64,000 nt of DNA from Longispora sp040681875 (GCF_040681875.1 NZ_JBFAZP010000003.1:186001-250000); one strand, 5' to 3'; positions 28,018-38,147 are shown, counted from the first letter of the stretch. A program made the numbers and translations. The notes: a model not told the origin generated them from the sequence alone.

Positions 28018-28638
28018 TCAGGCGGCGGGGGTCAGGTCGATCGTGTGACCCGTCCGTTCGACCTTGGCGTGCAGGTAGCGCAGGTTCGCCTCGGTGGCGT
28101 GCACCCCGGTGCGGGCGAGGACGCGGACGTCCACCCCGAGGGCGCGCAGCTGGGCGGCCTTGTCCGGGTTGTTCGTCAGCAGGTCGACCCGGGGCGCGCC
28201 GAGCGCGGTGAGCATCTGGGCGGCCGCCGTGTAGTCGCGCTCGTCGTCGGCGTGCCCGAGGGCCCGGTTCGCGGCGTACGTGTCCAGGCCGGTGTCCTGG
28301 AGGGCGTAGGCGTCGAGCTTCGCGTACAGCCCGATGCCACGGCCCTCCTGGCGCAGGTACAGCAGCCAGCCGCCGTGTTCGGCGATCCGCTCGACGGCCT
28401 CGCGCAGCTGCGGGCCGCAGTCGCACCGGGCGGAGCCGAACACGTCGCCGGTCATGCACTCGGAGTGCACCCGCACGAGCGGCACGTCCACGCCGGTCAC
28501 GTCACCGAGGCCGATCGCCAGGTGTTCCTTGCCGTCGGCGAGGCCGGTGAAGGTCACGATCTCGGCGGGGGTGGTGAAACCGTCGCCGAAACGCAGCGGC
28601 ACCGGGACCCTGGTCCGTATTCCGGCCGGAGCAATCAT
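28018..28638 (-). CDS. ribA: GTP cyclohydrolase II (stand-alone)
   Basis: 206 residues from ATG 28638 with GGAGGA 6 nt upstream. Zinc-ligand cysteines are at 61, 72 and 74 in VHSECMTGDVFGSARCDC, and LRQEGRGIGLYAK is the GTP-binding/catalytic stretch. It converts GTP to the pyrimidine precursor of riboflavin and flavins. There is no fused RibB domain and no other rib gene nearby, so this may be an accessory copy. The following MarR is coupled to it. Confidence 0.93.
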   Translation of the reverse strand: MIAPAGIRTRVPVPLRFGDGFTTPAEIVTFTGLADGKEHLAIGLGDVTGVDVPLVRVHSECMTGDVFGSARCDCGPQLREAVERIAEHGGWLLYLRQEGRGIGLYAKLDAYALQDTGLDTYAANRALGHADDERDYTAAAQMLTALGAPRVDLLTNNPDKAAQLRALGVDVRVLARTGVHATEANLRYLHAKVERTGHTIDLTPAA

Positions 28639-28655
28639 CGTTGTCCTCCACGGTG

Positions 28656-28669
28656 CTTGAGCGCTCAAG
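28656..28669. promoter_or_regulatory. 14-bp perfect palindrome in the ribA leader
   Basis: CTTGAGCGCTCAAG is a perfect palindrome lying between the predicted transcription start and the ribA SD. A repressor bound here would act as a roadblock. The co-transcribed MarR is the first candidate. Confidence 0.6.
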
Positions 28670-28679
28670 TTCCCTGTCG

Positions 28680-28708
28680 ACGATACGGTGGGTCACCTTA
28701 ACGATCAA
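28680..28708 (-). promoter_or_regulatory. ribA promoter
   Basis: On the minus strand, -35 TTGATC (28708-28703) and -10 TATCGT (28685-28680) are separated by 17 bp. Transcription would start about 15 bp before the palindrome at 28656-28669. Confidence 0.5.
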
Positions 28709-28729
28709 TGTGATCAACCTCGCGGAATA

Positions 28730-29101
28730 TCAGACCGTCCACGGGGGCGTGATCCACGAACCGTCGGCGAGGGCCGCCCGCAGGCCCACGCTGGTGCTGA
28801 CCCACGCCGTCAGCGGCTCGGCCCCGGTGTCGATGCCGAACAGGCCGCCGGCCGGCACGATGACGACGTCGCCGGCTGTCACGTCGTGCTTCCGGTCGTC
28901 CAGCGTGACCGTGGCCGACCCGGCGGTGATGCGCAGCACCTCCTCCCGGGTGACGCGGTGCGGGACGCCGGTCGTGCCGGCCGGGACGTCGACCTGCCAC
29001 GCGGCGAGTTCGGCGCTGCCGCTGCGCGGGGCGGCGTAGGAGGTGAAGGTCGCGCCGTGGATCTCGTGGACGACGGCGTCGGAGGGGCGGACGACAGGCA
29101 C
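28730..29101 (-). CDS. cupin-domain protein
   Basis: 123 residues from GTG 29101, with GAGGAGT upstream. AWQVDVPAGTTGVPHRVTRE and VTAGDVVIVPAGGLFGID are the two cupin motifs; only some metal-ligand His/Glu positions are kept (PHRVTREEV has His and Glu). A small beta-barrel enzyme or sensor is likely. It is divergent from a MarR gene with an 8-bp-arm inverted repeat between, so it is the presumptive MarR target. Confidence 0.85.
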   Translation of the reverse strand: MPVVRPSDAVVHEIHGATFTSYAAPRSGSAELAAWQVDVPAGTTGVPHRVTREEVLRITAGSATVTLDDRKHDVTAGDVVIVPAGGLFGIDTGAEPLTAWVSTSVGLRAALADGSWITPPWTV

Positions 29102-29117
29102 GGTGACTCCTCAGAAG

Positions 29118-29136
29118 TAGACAAGTAGCTTGTCTA
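29118..29136. promoter_or_regulatory. MarR operator between cupin and marR
   Basis: TAGACAAG-TAG-CTTGTCTA is a perfect inverted repeat (8-bp arms, 3-bp spacer) in the 74-bp divergent gap. An extra CTTGTC half-site lies near 29150. Confidence 0.7.
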
Positions 29137-29175
29137 AATGGTCAACGATCTTGTCCGTGCTGTCAAACTGCTTTC

Positions 29176-29619
29176 ATGGGTACCGACCACCGCGCGCTCG
29201 CCTACCTCGTACTCGCCGCCGCGAACACCCTCAGCGAGGCCATCCACGCGGGGGTGGTCGCCCGCGGCTTCGACGACGTCCGCCCCGCGCACGGCTTCGC
29301 GTTCGTCCGGCTCGCCCCCGACGGGGCCACCGTCGGACAGGTCGCCGAACACCTGGGCGTCACGAAACAGGCCGCCAGCCAGCTGATCGAGGAACTGACC
29401 CGCAAGGGGTACGTGGCCAGCCAGCCGCACCCGCGCGACGCCCGGGCCCGGCTCGTCACGCTCACCGACCGGGGCTGGGCCTGCACCCGGGCCGCCGACG
29501 CCGCGGCGGCCGAGGCGGTGGCGCGCTGGGCGGAGGTGCTCGGCGAGGACCGGGTCGGGGCCCTGGTCACCGACCTGGCCCGGGTCGCCGCGCCGGGCCG
29601 GCTGCGTCCCACCTGGTGA
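29176..29619 (+). CDS. MarR-family transcriptional regulator
   Basis: 147 residues. ATVGQVAEHLGVTKQAASQL and IEELTRKGYVASQPHPRDAR form the winged helix (about 52-92). It is divergent from the cupin gene, and the inverted repeat 29118-29136 is its likely binding site, giving control of the cupin and itself. Confidence 0.9.
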   Translation: MGTDHRALAYLVLAAANTLSEAIHAGVVARGFDDVRPAHGFAFVRLAPDGATVGQVAEHLGVTKQAASQLIEELTRKGYVASQPHPRDARARLVTLTDRGWACTRAADAAAAEAVARWAEVLGEDRVGALVTDLARVAAPGRLRPTW

Positions 29620-29833
29620 CGCCGCCCTGGGCCGGTTCCCGGATGTCGCCGGCCCGCACGGGATCGTGGCCGGGTGCGCTCCGGCGACTGCGGAGCCAGG
29701 CGACGCCGGCGGCCCCTGGTAGATTCGGCCGTGCCGCGACTGGCGAAGGTGGATCACCACCGGGGAGCGGCAGCACACACACGTGACGGTGTCGTCCGCC
29801 TGGGCACCTCTGTCCCACCGACGGAGGTTCGCC

Positions 29834-30409
29834 GTGCAGGAATTTCTCGACCGACTGGCCAGCCGCAGTCCCGCCCCCGGTGGCGGGGCCGCCGCCGCGT
29901 TGCACGCCGCCCAGGGCGCGGCCCTGCTCGCGATGGTCGCCCGCTACAGCGACGGCCCGAAGTACGCGGGGCACGCGCCCCTGATCACCGCCGTGCTCAC
30001 CGAGGCCGAGGAGCTGCGCGGCCGCGCCGTGGCCCTGGTCGCCGAGGACGCGGAGGCGTTCGCCGCCGTGGCCGCCGCGTACAAGGGGCCCCGGGAGGTG
30101 CTGGCCGCCGCCCTGGTGGACGCCGCGCGCCCGCCGGCCGCCGTGATCGCCGTCGCGGCCCGGCTGGTCGCGCTCGCCGAGGACCTGCTGCCCGTCGGCA
30201 ACCGCAACGTGGTCACCGACGTCGCGGCCGCCGCCGAGGCCGCGCGCGCCGCCGTGACCACCTCCCGGGTCAACGTCGAGGTCAACCTCGCCGGCATCAC
30301 CGACCCCGACGCGCGCCGCGACCTGCTCGCGACCCTCGCCGGGGTCGACGAACTCGTGGCCCGCGCCGACCGGGTCACCGCCGACGTGCGTGAGGGGCTG
30401 GCTGCGTGA
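29834..30409 (+). CDS. FTCD_C-family methenyl-THF cyclohydrolase/cyclodeaminase-like protein
   Basis: 191 residues from GTG 29834 with GGAGG 6 nt upstream. EFLDRLASRSPAPGGGAAAA is the diagnostic start of the formiminotransferase-cyclodeaminase C-terminal fold, shared by FchA methenyltetrahydrofolate cyclohydrolase; VGNRNVVTDVAAAAEAARAA is its conserved helix. It overlaps the next gene by GTGA. Since that FolD-like protein lacks the catalytic Lys, this protein may provide the cyclohydrolase step. Confidence 0.85.
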   Translation: MQEFLDRLASRSPAPGGGAAAALHAAQGAALLAMVARYSDGPKYAGHAPLITAVLTEAEELRGRAVALVAEDAEAFAAVAAAYKGPREVLAAALVDAARPPAAVIAVAARLVALAEDLLPVGNRNVVTDVAAAAEAARAAVTTSRVNVEVNLAGITDPDARRDLLATLAGVDELVARADRVTADVREGLAA

Positions 30410-31233
30410 ACCTGTCCGGACGGGAACTCGCGGCCACCATCCGCGCCGACGTCGCCGCCCGGGTCGCCCAGGGGCCCGCGCCGAAGCTCGCGATCGTCAC
30501 GGCCACCGCCGACGAGGCCAGCGCCTGGTACGTGCGCTCCCTGGCCACGGCCGCCGGCAAGGTCGGCATCACCTGCGAGGTGGTGGACCTCGGCCCGGCC
30601 GCCGACACCGCCACCATCACCGACGCCCTCCGGGGGCTCGCGGCCGACCCGGGCACGCACGGCGTCATCCTGCAGACCCCGTTGCCCGCCGGTGTGGACG
30701 CCCGGGAGGTGGCCCTGGCGATCGACCCCGCCCAGGACGTCGACGGCGCGAACCCGGAGAGCCTGGGCCGGCTCGTCTGCGGCCTGCCCGCGTACCCGCC
30801 CGCGACCGCCGAGGCCGTCGTCGCGCTCCTCGACCACCACGGCGTACCCGTCGAGGGTCGGGAGGCCGTGGTGGTCGGCCGGTCCACGGTGGTCGGCAAA
30901 CCGCTCGCGCACCTGCTGCTCGACCGGGACGCCACGGTCACCGTCTGCCACTCCCGCACCGCCGACCTGGCGGCCGTCACCCGGCGCGCGGAGATCCTCG
31001 TCGTGGCCGTCGGCCGGGCCGGACTGATCCGCGCCGGACACGTCGCCCCGGGTGCGACCGTCATCGACGTGGGCACCCACCCGACGGCCGACGGGGGACT
31101 GGTCGGGGACGTCGACGCCGACTCGGTGGCCGGGGTGGCGGGGGCGCTGAGCCCCGTACCCGGCGGAGTGGGTCCCGTGACGACCGCCCTGCTGCTGCGG
31201 CACACCCTCGACGCGGCCCGGGCCCGGGCCTGA
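30406..31233 (+). CDS. FolD-like methylene-THF dehydrogenase lacking the catalytic lysine
   Basis: 275 residues from GTG 30406. The FolD fold is clear: ILQTPLP (88-94), DVDGANPESLGRL (111-123) and VVVGRSTVVGKPLAHLLL (155-172), the NAD(P) site. The catalytic motif YVxxK reads YVRSL, so Lys is Leu46, and the usual PCTP reads as a divergent PAYPPAT (128-134). In known FolD proteins that Lys is essential for cyclohydrolase but less so for dehydrogenase activity. Inference: a dehydrogenase working with the adjacent FchA-like protein. Confidence 0.85.
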   Translation: MNLSGRELAATIRADVAARVAQGPAPKLAIVTATADEASAWYVRSLATAAGKVGITCEVVDLGPAADTATITDALRGLAADPGTHGVILQTPLPAGVDAREVALAIDPAQDVDGANPESLGRLVCGLPAYPPATAEAVVALLDHHGVPVEGREAVVVGRSTVVGKPLAHLLLDRDATVTVCHSRTADLAAVTRRAEILVVAVGRAGLIRAGHVAPGATVIDVGTHPTADGGLVGDVDADSVAGVAGALSPVPGGVGPVTTALLLRHTLDAARARA

Positions 31234-31235
31234 AA

Positions 31236-31276
31236 ACGTCCCTGCCACGGTCATCCGGTGACCGTGGCAGGGACGT
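31236..31276. terminator. 18-bp perfect bidirectional terminator hairpin
   Basis: Arms 31236-31253 and 31259-31276 are perfectly complementary around a TCCGG loop, flanked by AAA. It sits between the convergent FolD-like and epoxide-hydrolase-like genes, 3 nt after one stop and 9 nt before the other. Confidence 0.85.
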
Positions 31277-31284
31277 CGTCGTCC

Positions 31285-32427
31285 TCAGACCGCGCGGAAG
31301 AACTCCCGGACGTCGTCGACCAGCGTCGCCGGCTGCTCCAGCGACAGGAAGTTGCCGCCCCGCTCCACCTCGGTCCAGCGGGTCACGTTGTGGTCGCGCT
31401 CGGCGAACCGACGGATCGCCACGTCCGTCGTGGCGGTCGCGATCACGGCCGTGGGCACGGTGCCGCGCGGCTTCGGGGCCCAGGCGGCCGGGTCGTGGGC
31501 CGACTCGTAGTACAGGTTGGCCGACGAGCCGGCGGTGCCGGTGAACCAGTACACGCTGATGTTGGTCAGGAGGTTGTCGATCCCGACCGCGTCCTCGGGG
31601 GACGTGGCGGCGGCGTCGGTCCACTCCTGGAACTTCTCCGTGATCCAGGCCAGCTGCCCGACGGGGGAGTCGTGCAGGCCGAACGCCAGGGTCTGCGGGC
31701 GGGTCGACTGGATGGCGTTGAAGCCCATCATGTCGTCGCGGAAGTTCTGCAGCCGGCCGAGGCGGCCCTGCTCCAGCTCGGTGAGGCCCTCGAAGTCCGC
31801 CGGGTCGTCCGACGGGAAGGTGATCAGGCCGTTGAGGTGCAGCCCGACGATCCGCTCGGGGTCCTGGCGGCCCATCTCGGCGGCGATCCACGCGCCGCCG
31901 CCGTTGCCCTGCACGCCGTAGCGCCCGTAGCCGAGGCGCGCCATCAACGTGACGAACGCGCCGGCGATCCGGCCGGTGTTCCAGCCGGCTCCGGCGTGCG
32001 GGCCGGAGAAGCCGACGCCGGGCGTGGAGGTGACCACCACGTGGAAGTCCTCGGCCAGTGGCGCGATGACCTCGGAGAACTGGGTGAACGAGCCCGGCCA
32101 GTCGTGCACGAGCAGCAACGCGAGCGCGTCCGGGTTGGCCGAGCGCACGTGGACGAAGTGGATGTTCTGCCCGTCGACCTCCGTCGTGTACTGCGGGAAC
32201 GCGTTCAGCTTCTCCTCGGCGGCGCGCCAGTCGAAGCGCCCGCCCCAGTACTCCGCGAGGCCGCGCAGGTAGTCCACCGGCACGCCCCGGGTCCACGGGT
32301 CGCCGGGCAGCTGCCCCGCCCACCGGGTGCGGCCGAGGCGGTCGCGCAGGTCGTCGAGCTCGGCCTGGGGGACGGCGATCCGGAAGGGGCGGATCTCGGT
32401 GGCGGCAGTGGTGTTCAACTCGGACAC
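31285..32427 (-). CDS. epoxide-hydrolase homologue with missing catalytic residues
   Basis: 380 residues. The N-terminal EHN domain (IRPFRIAVPQAELDDLRDRL) and an alpha/beta-hydrolase core match actinobacterial microsomal-type epoxide hydrolases. The nucleophile motif, normally QGGDWGAW, reads QGNGGGAW (173-180): Asp is Gly176. The catalytic His in RGGHF is Asn359 (RGGNF), and the oxyanion loop is HDWPG instead of HGWPG. The fold is otherwise uninterrupted, suggesting a binding protein, sensor or altered enzyme. It is divergent from UvrA-like copy 2. Confidence 0.87.
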   Translation of the reverse strand: MSELNTTAATEIRPFRIAVPQAELDDLRDRLGRTRWAGQLPGDPWTRGVPVDYLRGLAEYWGGRFDWRAAEEKLNAFPQYTTEVDGQNIHFVHVRSANPDALALLLVHDWPGSFTQFSEVIAPLAEDFHVVVTSTPGVGFSGPHAGAGWNTGRIAGAFVTLMARLGYGRYGVQGNGGGAWIAAEMGRQDPERIVGLHLNGLITFPSDDPADFEGLTELEQGRLGRLQNFRDDMMGFNAIQSTRPQTLAFGLHDSPVGQLAWITEKFQEWTDAAATSPEDAVGIDNLLTNISVYWFTGTAGSSANLYYESAHDPAAWAPKPRGTVPTAVIATATTDVAIRRFAERDHNVTRWTEVERGGNFLSLEQPATLVDDVREFFRAV

Positions 32428-32467
32428 GGCTCGGGCCTTTCTCGCTGCTCACACGGGCTTCGGTACC

Positions 32468-32501
32468 CGTTCAGCATAGCAGAACGAAGCATTCCGTTCC
32501 A
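32468..32501 (-). promoter_or_regulatory. epoxide-hydrolase-like promoter overlapped by three half-sites
   Basis: Minus-strand -35 TGGAAC (32501-32496) and -10 TATGCT (32478-32473) are 17 bp apart. CGTTC (32468-32472), GAACG (32482-32486) and CGTTC (32495-32499) alternate in orientation across the same region, so a dimeric repressor could cover the core promoter. No regulator gene is adjacent. Confidence 0.5.
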
Positions 32502-32565
32502 GTATTTCGGCGATGGGATCCCGATCAGGATTCGAGCAGCCCCGGACTCACCTAGAGTGACCGTC

Positions 32566-34950
<2,385 letters not shown>

Positions 34951-35104
34951 CGCCGGGGGAGCGGGGCACTCTCCCGCTCCCCGCCGCGCCAGGCCATTGG
35001 TGGACACCGGGCTCCCGCGAGTGACCGCTGCCGGCGTACCCCGCGAAGGGTTCTCTCGTTTTTATTCGGTCGCTGTCGGCCGTTGTTCGCGGCAGGATCC
35101 GGTG

Positions 35105-35599
35105 ATGGTCACCATTCGAGGGTTCCAGGACGCCGACGCGCCGCTGGTGTGGACACTGAGCACACTGCCGAACGTCGGGGCGACGGCGGACGCGTCGATG
35201 CCGCTGGCGTTGGAGCCCGCCGCCGGGCCGCCCGCCGCGTTCGACGACCTGGCGGACGTGCGCGCGTCGTTCGCGGGCGGCGACTTCCTGGTCGCCGAGC
35301 ACGACGGCCACCTCGTCGGCATGGGTGGCTTCGTGCCGAACGCCGACGGCCAGGCCGAGGTACTCAGGGTCCGGGTGCACCCCGCGACCCGCCGGCAGGG
35401 CGTCGGGCGCGCGTTGATGGCCGCCTTGGAGGACCGGGCCGCCGCGTCGGGGCTGCGGGAGATGTTCCTGGACACCGCGACCAACCAGCCCGAGGCCGTG
35501 GCGTTCTACCAGGGCCTCGGCTACCGGGAGATCGGCCGCGAGACCCGGCCGGAATGGACGTGGACCCTCGTGTACTTCACCAAATCCGTAGGGCCCTGA
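35105..35599 (+). CDS. GNAT family N-acetyltransferase
   Basis: 164 residues from ATG 35105 (GTG 35102 in frame). VLRVRVHPATRRQGVGRALM (about 80-99) is the acetyl-CoA motif, and NQPEAVAFYQGLGYREIGRE the C-terminal strand. It is flanked by UvrA-like copy 2 and rox, which makes a resistance-type substrate possible, but the sequence does not identify one. A short AT-rich tract (about 35056-35066) upstream may hold the promoter. Confidence 0.85.
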   Translation: MVTIRGFQDADAPLVWTLSTLPNVGATADASMPLALEPAAGPPAAFDDLADVRASFAGGDFLVAEHDGHLVGMGGFVPNADGQAEVLRVRVHPATRRQGVGRALMAALEDRAAASGLREMFLDTATNQPEAVAFYQGLGYREIGRETRPEWTWTLVYFTKSVGP

Positions 35600-35738
35600 C
35601 CAGCCCGCCGGGCGTCGTGACCACCGGCGAGCGGGCCCGCCCCGGTCGCGATCACCCGGGAGGGAAAGCGATGGACGGACCCCGGCCGGGGCCTGTACGT
35701 TGCACTGGACCGTGACGCGGCCCGAGGAGGTGAGACCC

Positions 35739-35798
35739 ATGAACGCTGTACCGATGTGGGTGCTCCCCCTACCCGTCACGGGCGGGCGGCTGGCGTAG
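35739..35798 (+). CDS. 19-residue leader peptide upstream of rox
   Basis: MNAVPMWVLPLPVTGGRLA, with a strong GAGGAGGTGA 7 nt before ATG 35739. It is too short for a stable protein. Its last five codons lie in the 5' arm of a hairpin (35779-35829) that ends at the rox SD. A ribosome translating or stalling here would change that structure, the usual layout of ribosome-mediated attenuation upstream of antibiotic-resistance genes. Confidence 0.5.
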   Translation: MNAVPMWVLPLPVTGGRLA

Positions 35799-35829
35799 GC
35801 GTCGCCGGGAGCGCCACCAGGCCCTCCCG
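35779..35829 (+). promoter_or_regulatory. attenuator-like hairpin between leader peptide and rox
   Basis: CGGGCGGGCGGCTGG (35779-35793) pairs with CCAGGCCCTCCCG (35817-35829), with one mismatch and a small bulge. The 5' arm is coding for the leader peptide, and the 3' arm ends at the GAAAGG ribosome site (35829-35834) of rox. Confidence 0.45.
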
Positions 35830-35842
35830 AAAGGCAACACCT

Positions 35843-37342
35843 GTGCACCCTCCGCAGCTCACCCCGCAACCGTCCGGGCCCCTGACTCCTTCCGGCGCCG
35901 ACCCGACGCCCCCCGACATCGACGTGATCATCGCCGGGTGCGGGCCGACCGGCGCGACGCTGGCCGCCGAACTCCGGCTGCACGACGTGCGGGTTCTCAT
36001 CCTGGAACAGGACACCGCGCCCGTCTCGTTCGCCCGGATCGTCGGCCTGCACATCCGCAGCCTCGAACTGCTGGCGATGCGCGGCCTCCTGGAGCGCGTC
36101 GCCGAACACGGCAGACAGCGGCCGGCCGCCGGTTTCTTCGCCGCGATCGACAAACCCGTGCCCGAGGGCCTGGACTCCGCGCACGCCTACCTGCTCGGCA
36201 TCCCGCAGCCGGTCATCGTCCGCCTGCTCGAGGAGCACGCCATCGCGCTGGGCGCGCGGGTCCGGCGCGGCTGTGCGGTGGCCGGGTTCGAACAGGACGA
36301 CGACGGGGTGACCGTCCGGCTGGCCGACGGGGCACGGCTGCGTTCGCGCTATCTCGTCGGCTGCGACGGCGCGCGCAGTACGGTGCGCAAAGTGCTCGGC
36401 GTCGGCTTCCCCGGCGAGCCCTCGCGGAACGACACGCTGATGGGCGAGATGGAGGTGGGCGTACCGCACGGGGAGATCGCCGCCAAGGTCGCCGACCTCG
36501 ACCGGACCCGCGGGCCGTTCTGGATCCGGCCGGTGGGCCCCGGGACCTACAGCGTCGTCGTCCCCGCAGCGGGCGTCGGCGACCGCACGCAGCCGCCCAC
36601 GATCGCGGACTTCCGACGACAGTTGCGCGCCCTCGCCGGTACCGACTTCGGTGTGCACTCCCCGCGCTGGTTGTCCCGCTTCGGCGACGCCACCCGACTG
36701 GCCGACCGCTACCGGGTCGGGCGCGTACTCCTGGCCGGCGACGCCGCGCACATCCACCCGCCCATCGGCGGACAGGGCCTCAACCTGGGCATGCAGGACG
36801 CGTTCAACCTCGGTTGGAAACTGGCCGCGCAGATCCGCGGCTGGGCGCCCGAGACCCTGCTGGACACCTACCACGCCGAACGGCACCCGGTCGCCGCCGA
36901 CGTGCTGGACAACACCCGCGCCCAGCGGGAACTCACCTCCCCCGAACCGGGCCCACAGGCCGTGCGCAGGCTGCTCACCGAGCTGATGGACCTCAACGAG
37001 GTGAACCGCCACCTGATCGAGAAGATCACCGCGATCGGCATCCGGTACGACTTCGGCCCGGGCCCCGACCTGCTCGGCCGCCGGCTGCGCGACCTCGACC
37101 TGCGACAGGGCCGCCTCTACGGACTCCTGCACCAGGGTCGGGGCCTGCTGCTGGACCGCACCGGACGCCTGACCGTCGACGGCTGGTCCGACCGGGTCGA
37201 CCTCCTCACGGACCCCACTGCGGGGCTGGACGTCCCGTGCGTCCTGGTCCGCCCCGACGGCCACGTGGCCTGGATCGGTGCCGACCAGCGGGACCTGGAC
37301 GGCCACCTCGCCCGCTGGTTCGGCGCGCCCACCCGGCTCTGA
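35843..37342 (+). CDS. rox: rifampicin monooxygenase
   Basis: 499 residues from GTG 35843, preceded by GAAAGG. IIAGCGPTGATLAAELRLH is the Rossmann FAD motif, LVGCDGARSTVR the DG motif and VLLAGDAAHIHPPIGGQGLN the GD motif of class A flavin monooxygenases. FGVHSPRWLSRFGDATRLA and ELMDLNEVNRHLIEKITAIG closely resemble actinobacterial Rox, which oxidises and linearises rifamycins. I see no rifamycin-associated element upstream; regulation may use the leader peptide instead. Confidence 0.87.
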   Translation: MHPPQLTPQPSGPLTPSGADPTPPDIDVIIAGCGPTGATLAAELRLHDVRVLILEQDTAPVSFARIVGLHIRSLELLAMRGLLERVAEHGRQRPAAGFFAAIDKPVPEGLDSAHAYLLGIPQPVIVRLLEEHAIALGARVRRGCAVAGFEQDDDGVTVRLADGARLRSRYLVGCDGARSTVRKVLGVGFPGEPSRNDTLMGEMEVGVPHGEIAAKVADLDRTRGPFWIRPVGPGTYSVVVPAAGVGDRTQPPTIADFRRQLRALAGTDFGVHSPRWLSRFGDATRLADRYRVGRVLLAGDAAHIHPPIGGQGLNLGMQDAFNLGWKLAAQIRGWAPETLLDTYHAERHPVAADVLDNTRAQRELTSPEPGPQAVRRLLTELMDLNEVNRHLIEKITAIGIRYDFGPGPDLLGRRLRDLDLRQGRLYGLLHQGRGLLLDRTGRLTVDGWSDRVDLLTDPTAGLDVPCVLVRPDGHVAWIGADQRDLDGHLARWFGAPTRL

Positions 37343-37370
37343 CGGGCGCGGGCCTGGTCCGGCACGCGGA

Positions 37371-38003
37371 TCAGGCCCGCAGCGCCCCGGCCACGTCGAG
37401 GGTCAGCGCCACCCGCCCGGCGACCGGGCCGGCCGGGATCAGCGCGCGCAGCTCGGCGATCGGGTCCCCGTCCGGGTCGCCGCCGAGCATCTCCACCATG
37501 CCGGCGGCGTCGTCGGACAACCCCCGGGCGACGTACTTGGCCGCGAGCGGGATCATGGCCAGCGCGAACGTGTCCCGGTCGGGCCGCTCGGCACCCCGCC
37601 CCCGCCCGTACCCGTCGAGGCATTCCTTCAGGGTCAGCTCGCCGCGCGGGCCGTCGCCGGTGAGCAGCCGGGCCCCGGCCGGGGAGGGCAGGTCCACCGG
37701 CCACGGGTACCAGTCGATCCACTGCACGAGCGGGCCGGCCAGGTGCGCCTCGCCGACGTAGCCGTGGCCGGCGAGCCCGTTGGTCGGATTGACCACCCGG
37801 AGGGCGGCCCCGGTGTCCGGCGGCTGGGCACCGCACAGCACCAGGTCCAGGTCGCTCCACTCGTCACCGGTGCCGTCGGAGCCGGAGCCGACCTGCCAGA
37901 GCGGGTGCCCGCCGGCCCGGGCCCAGTCGACGAGTCCGGCGAGAAGGGCGTCGCGGGCGGCGGCGTGCTCGGCGAGCAGGGCCGTGGCGGTGGCTGAGTC
38001 CAT
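37371..38003 (-). CDS. nucleotidyltransferase-fold protein
   Basis: 210 residues from ATG 38003. QVGSGSDGTGDEWSDLDLVL (about 41-60) carries the GS-x(n)-DLD nucleotidyltransferase motif. The helical C-terminal half resembles aminoglycoside-type nucleotidyltransferases, but a substrate cannot be assigned. Minus-strand TAGCTT lies 7 nt before the ATG, implying a leaderless mRNA. It is convergent with rox. Confidence 0.75.
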   Translation of the reverse strand: MDSATATALLAEHAAARDALLAGLVDWARAGGHPLWQVGSGSDGTGDEWSDLDLVLCGAQPPDTGAALRVVNPTNGLAGHGYVGEAHLAGPLVQWIDWYPWPVDLPSPAGARLLTGDGPRGELTLKECLDGYGRGRGAERPDRDTFALAMIPLAAKYVARGLSDDAAGMVEMLGGDPDGDPIAELRALIPAGPVAGRVALTLDVAGALRA

Positions 38004-38147
38004 GCCGCTGAAGCTAGCGCCGGACCGGAGGGGCGGCATCCGGTTTTCCGGGCCGCGTGTGCGGTGCCGGGCCCGCCGTCGTGCGGACAGGTGACCCTTG
38101 CGGAAACCGGGCTGCGGAACCGGCCGGGCGCGGGTACCGTCGCGGCC

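Noticed and set aside
35600..35842. Rifamycin-associated element upstream of rox
   Set aside because: I looked for the conserved inverted repeat found before many rox genes and did not see it.
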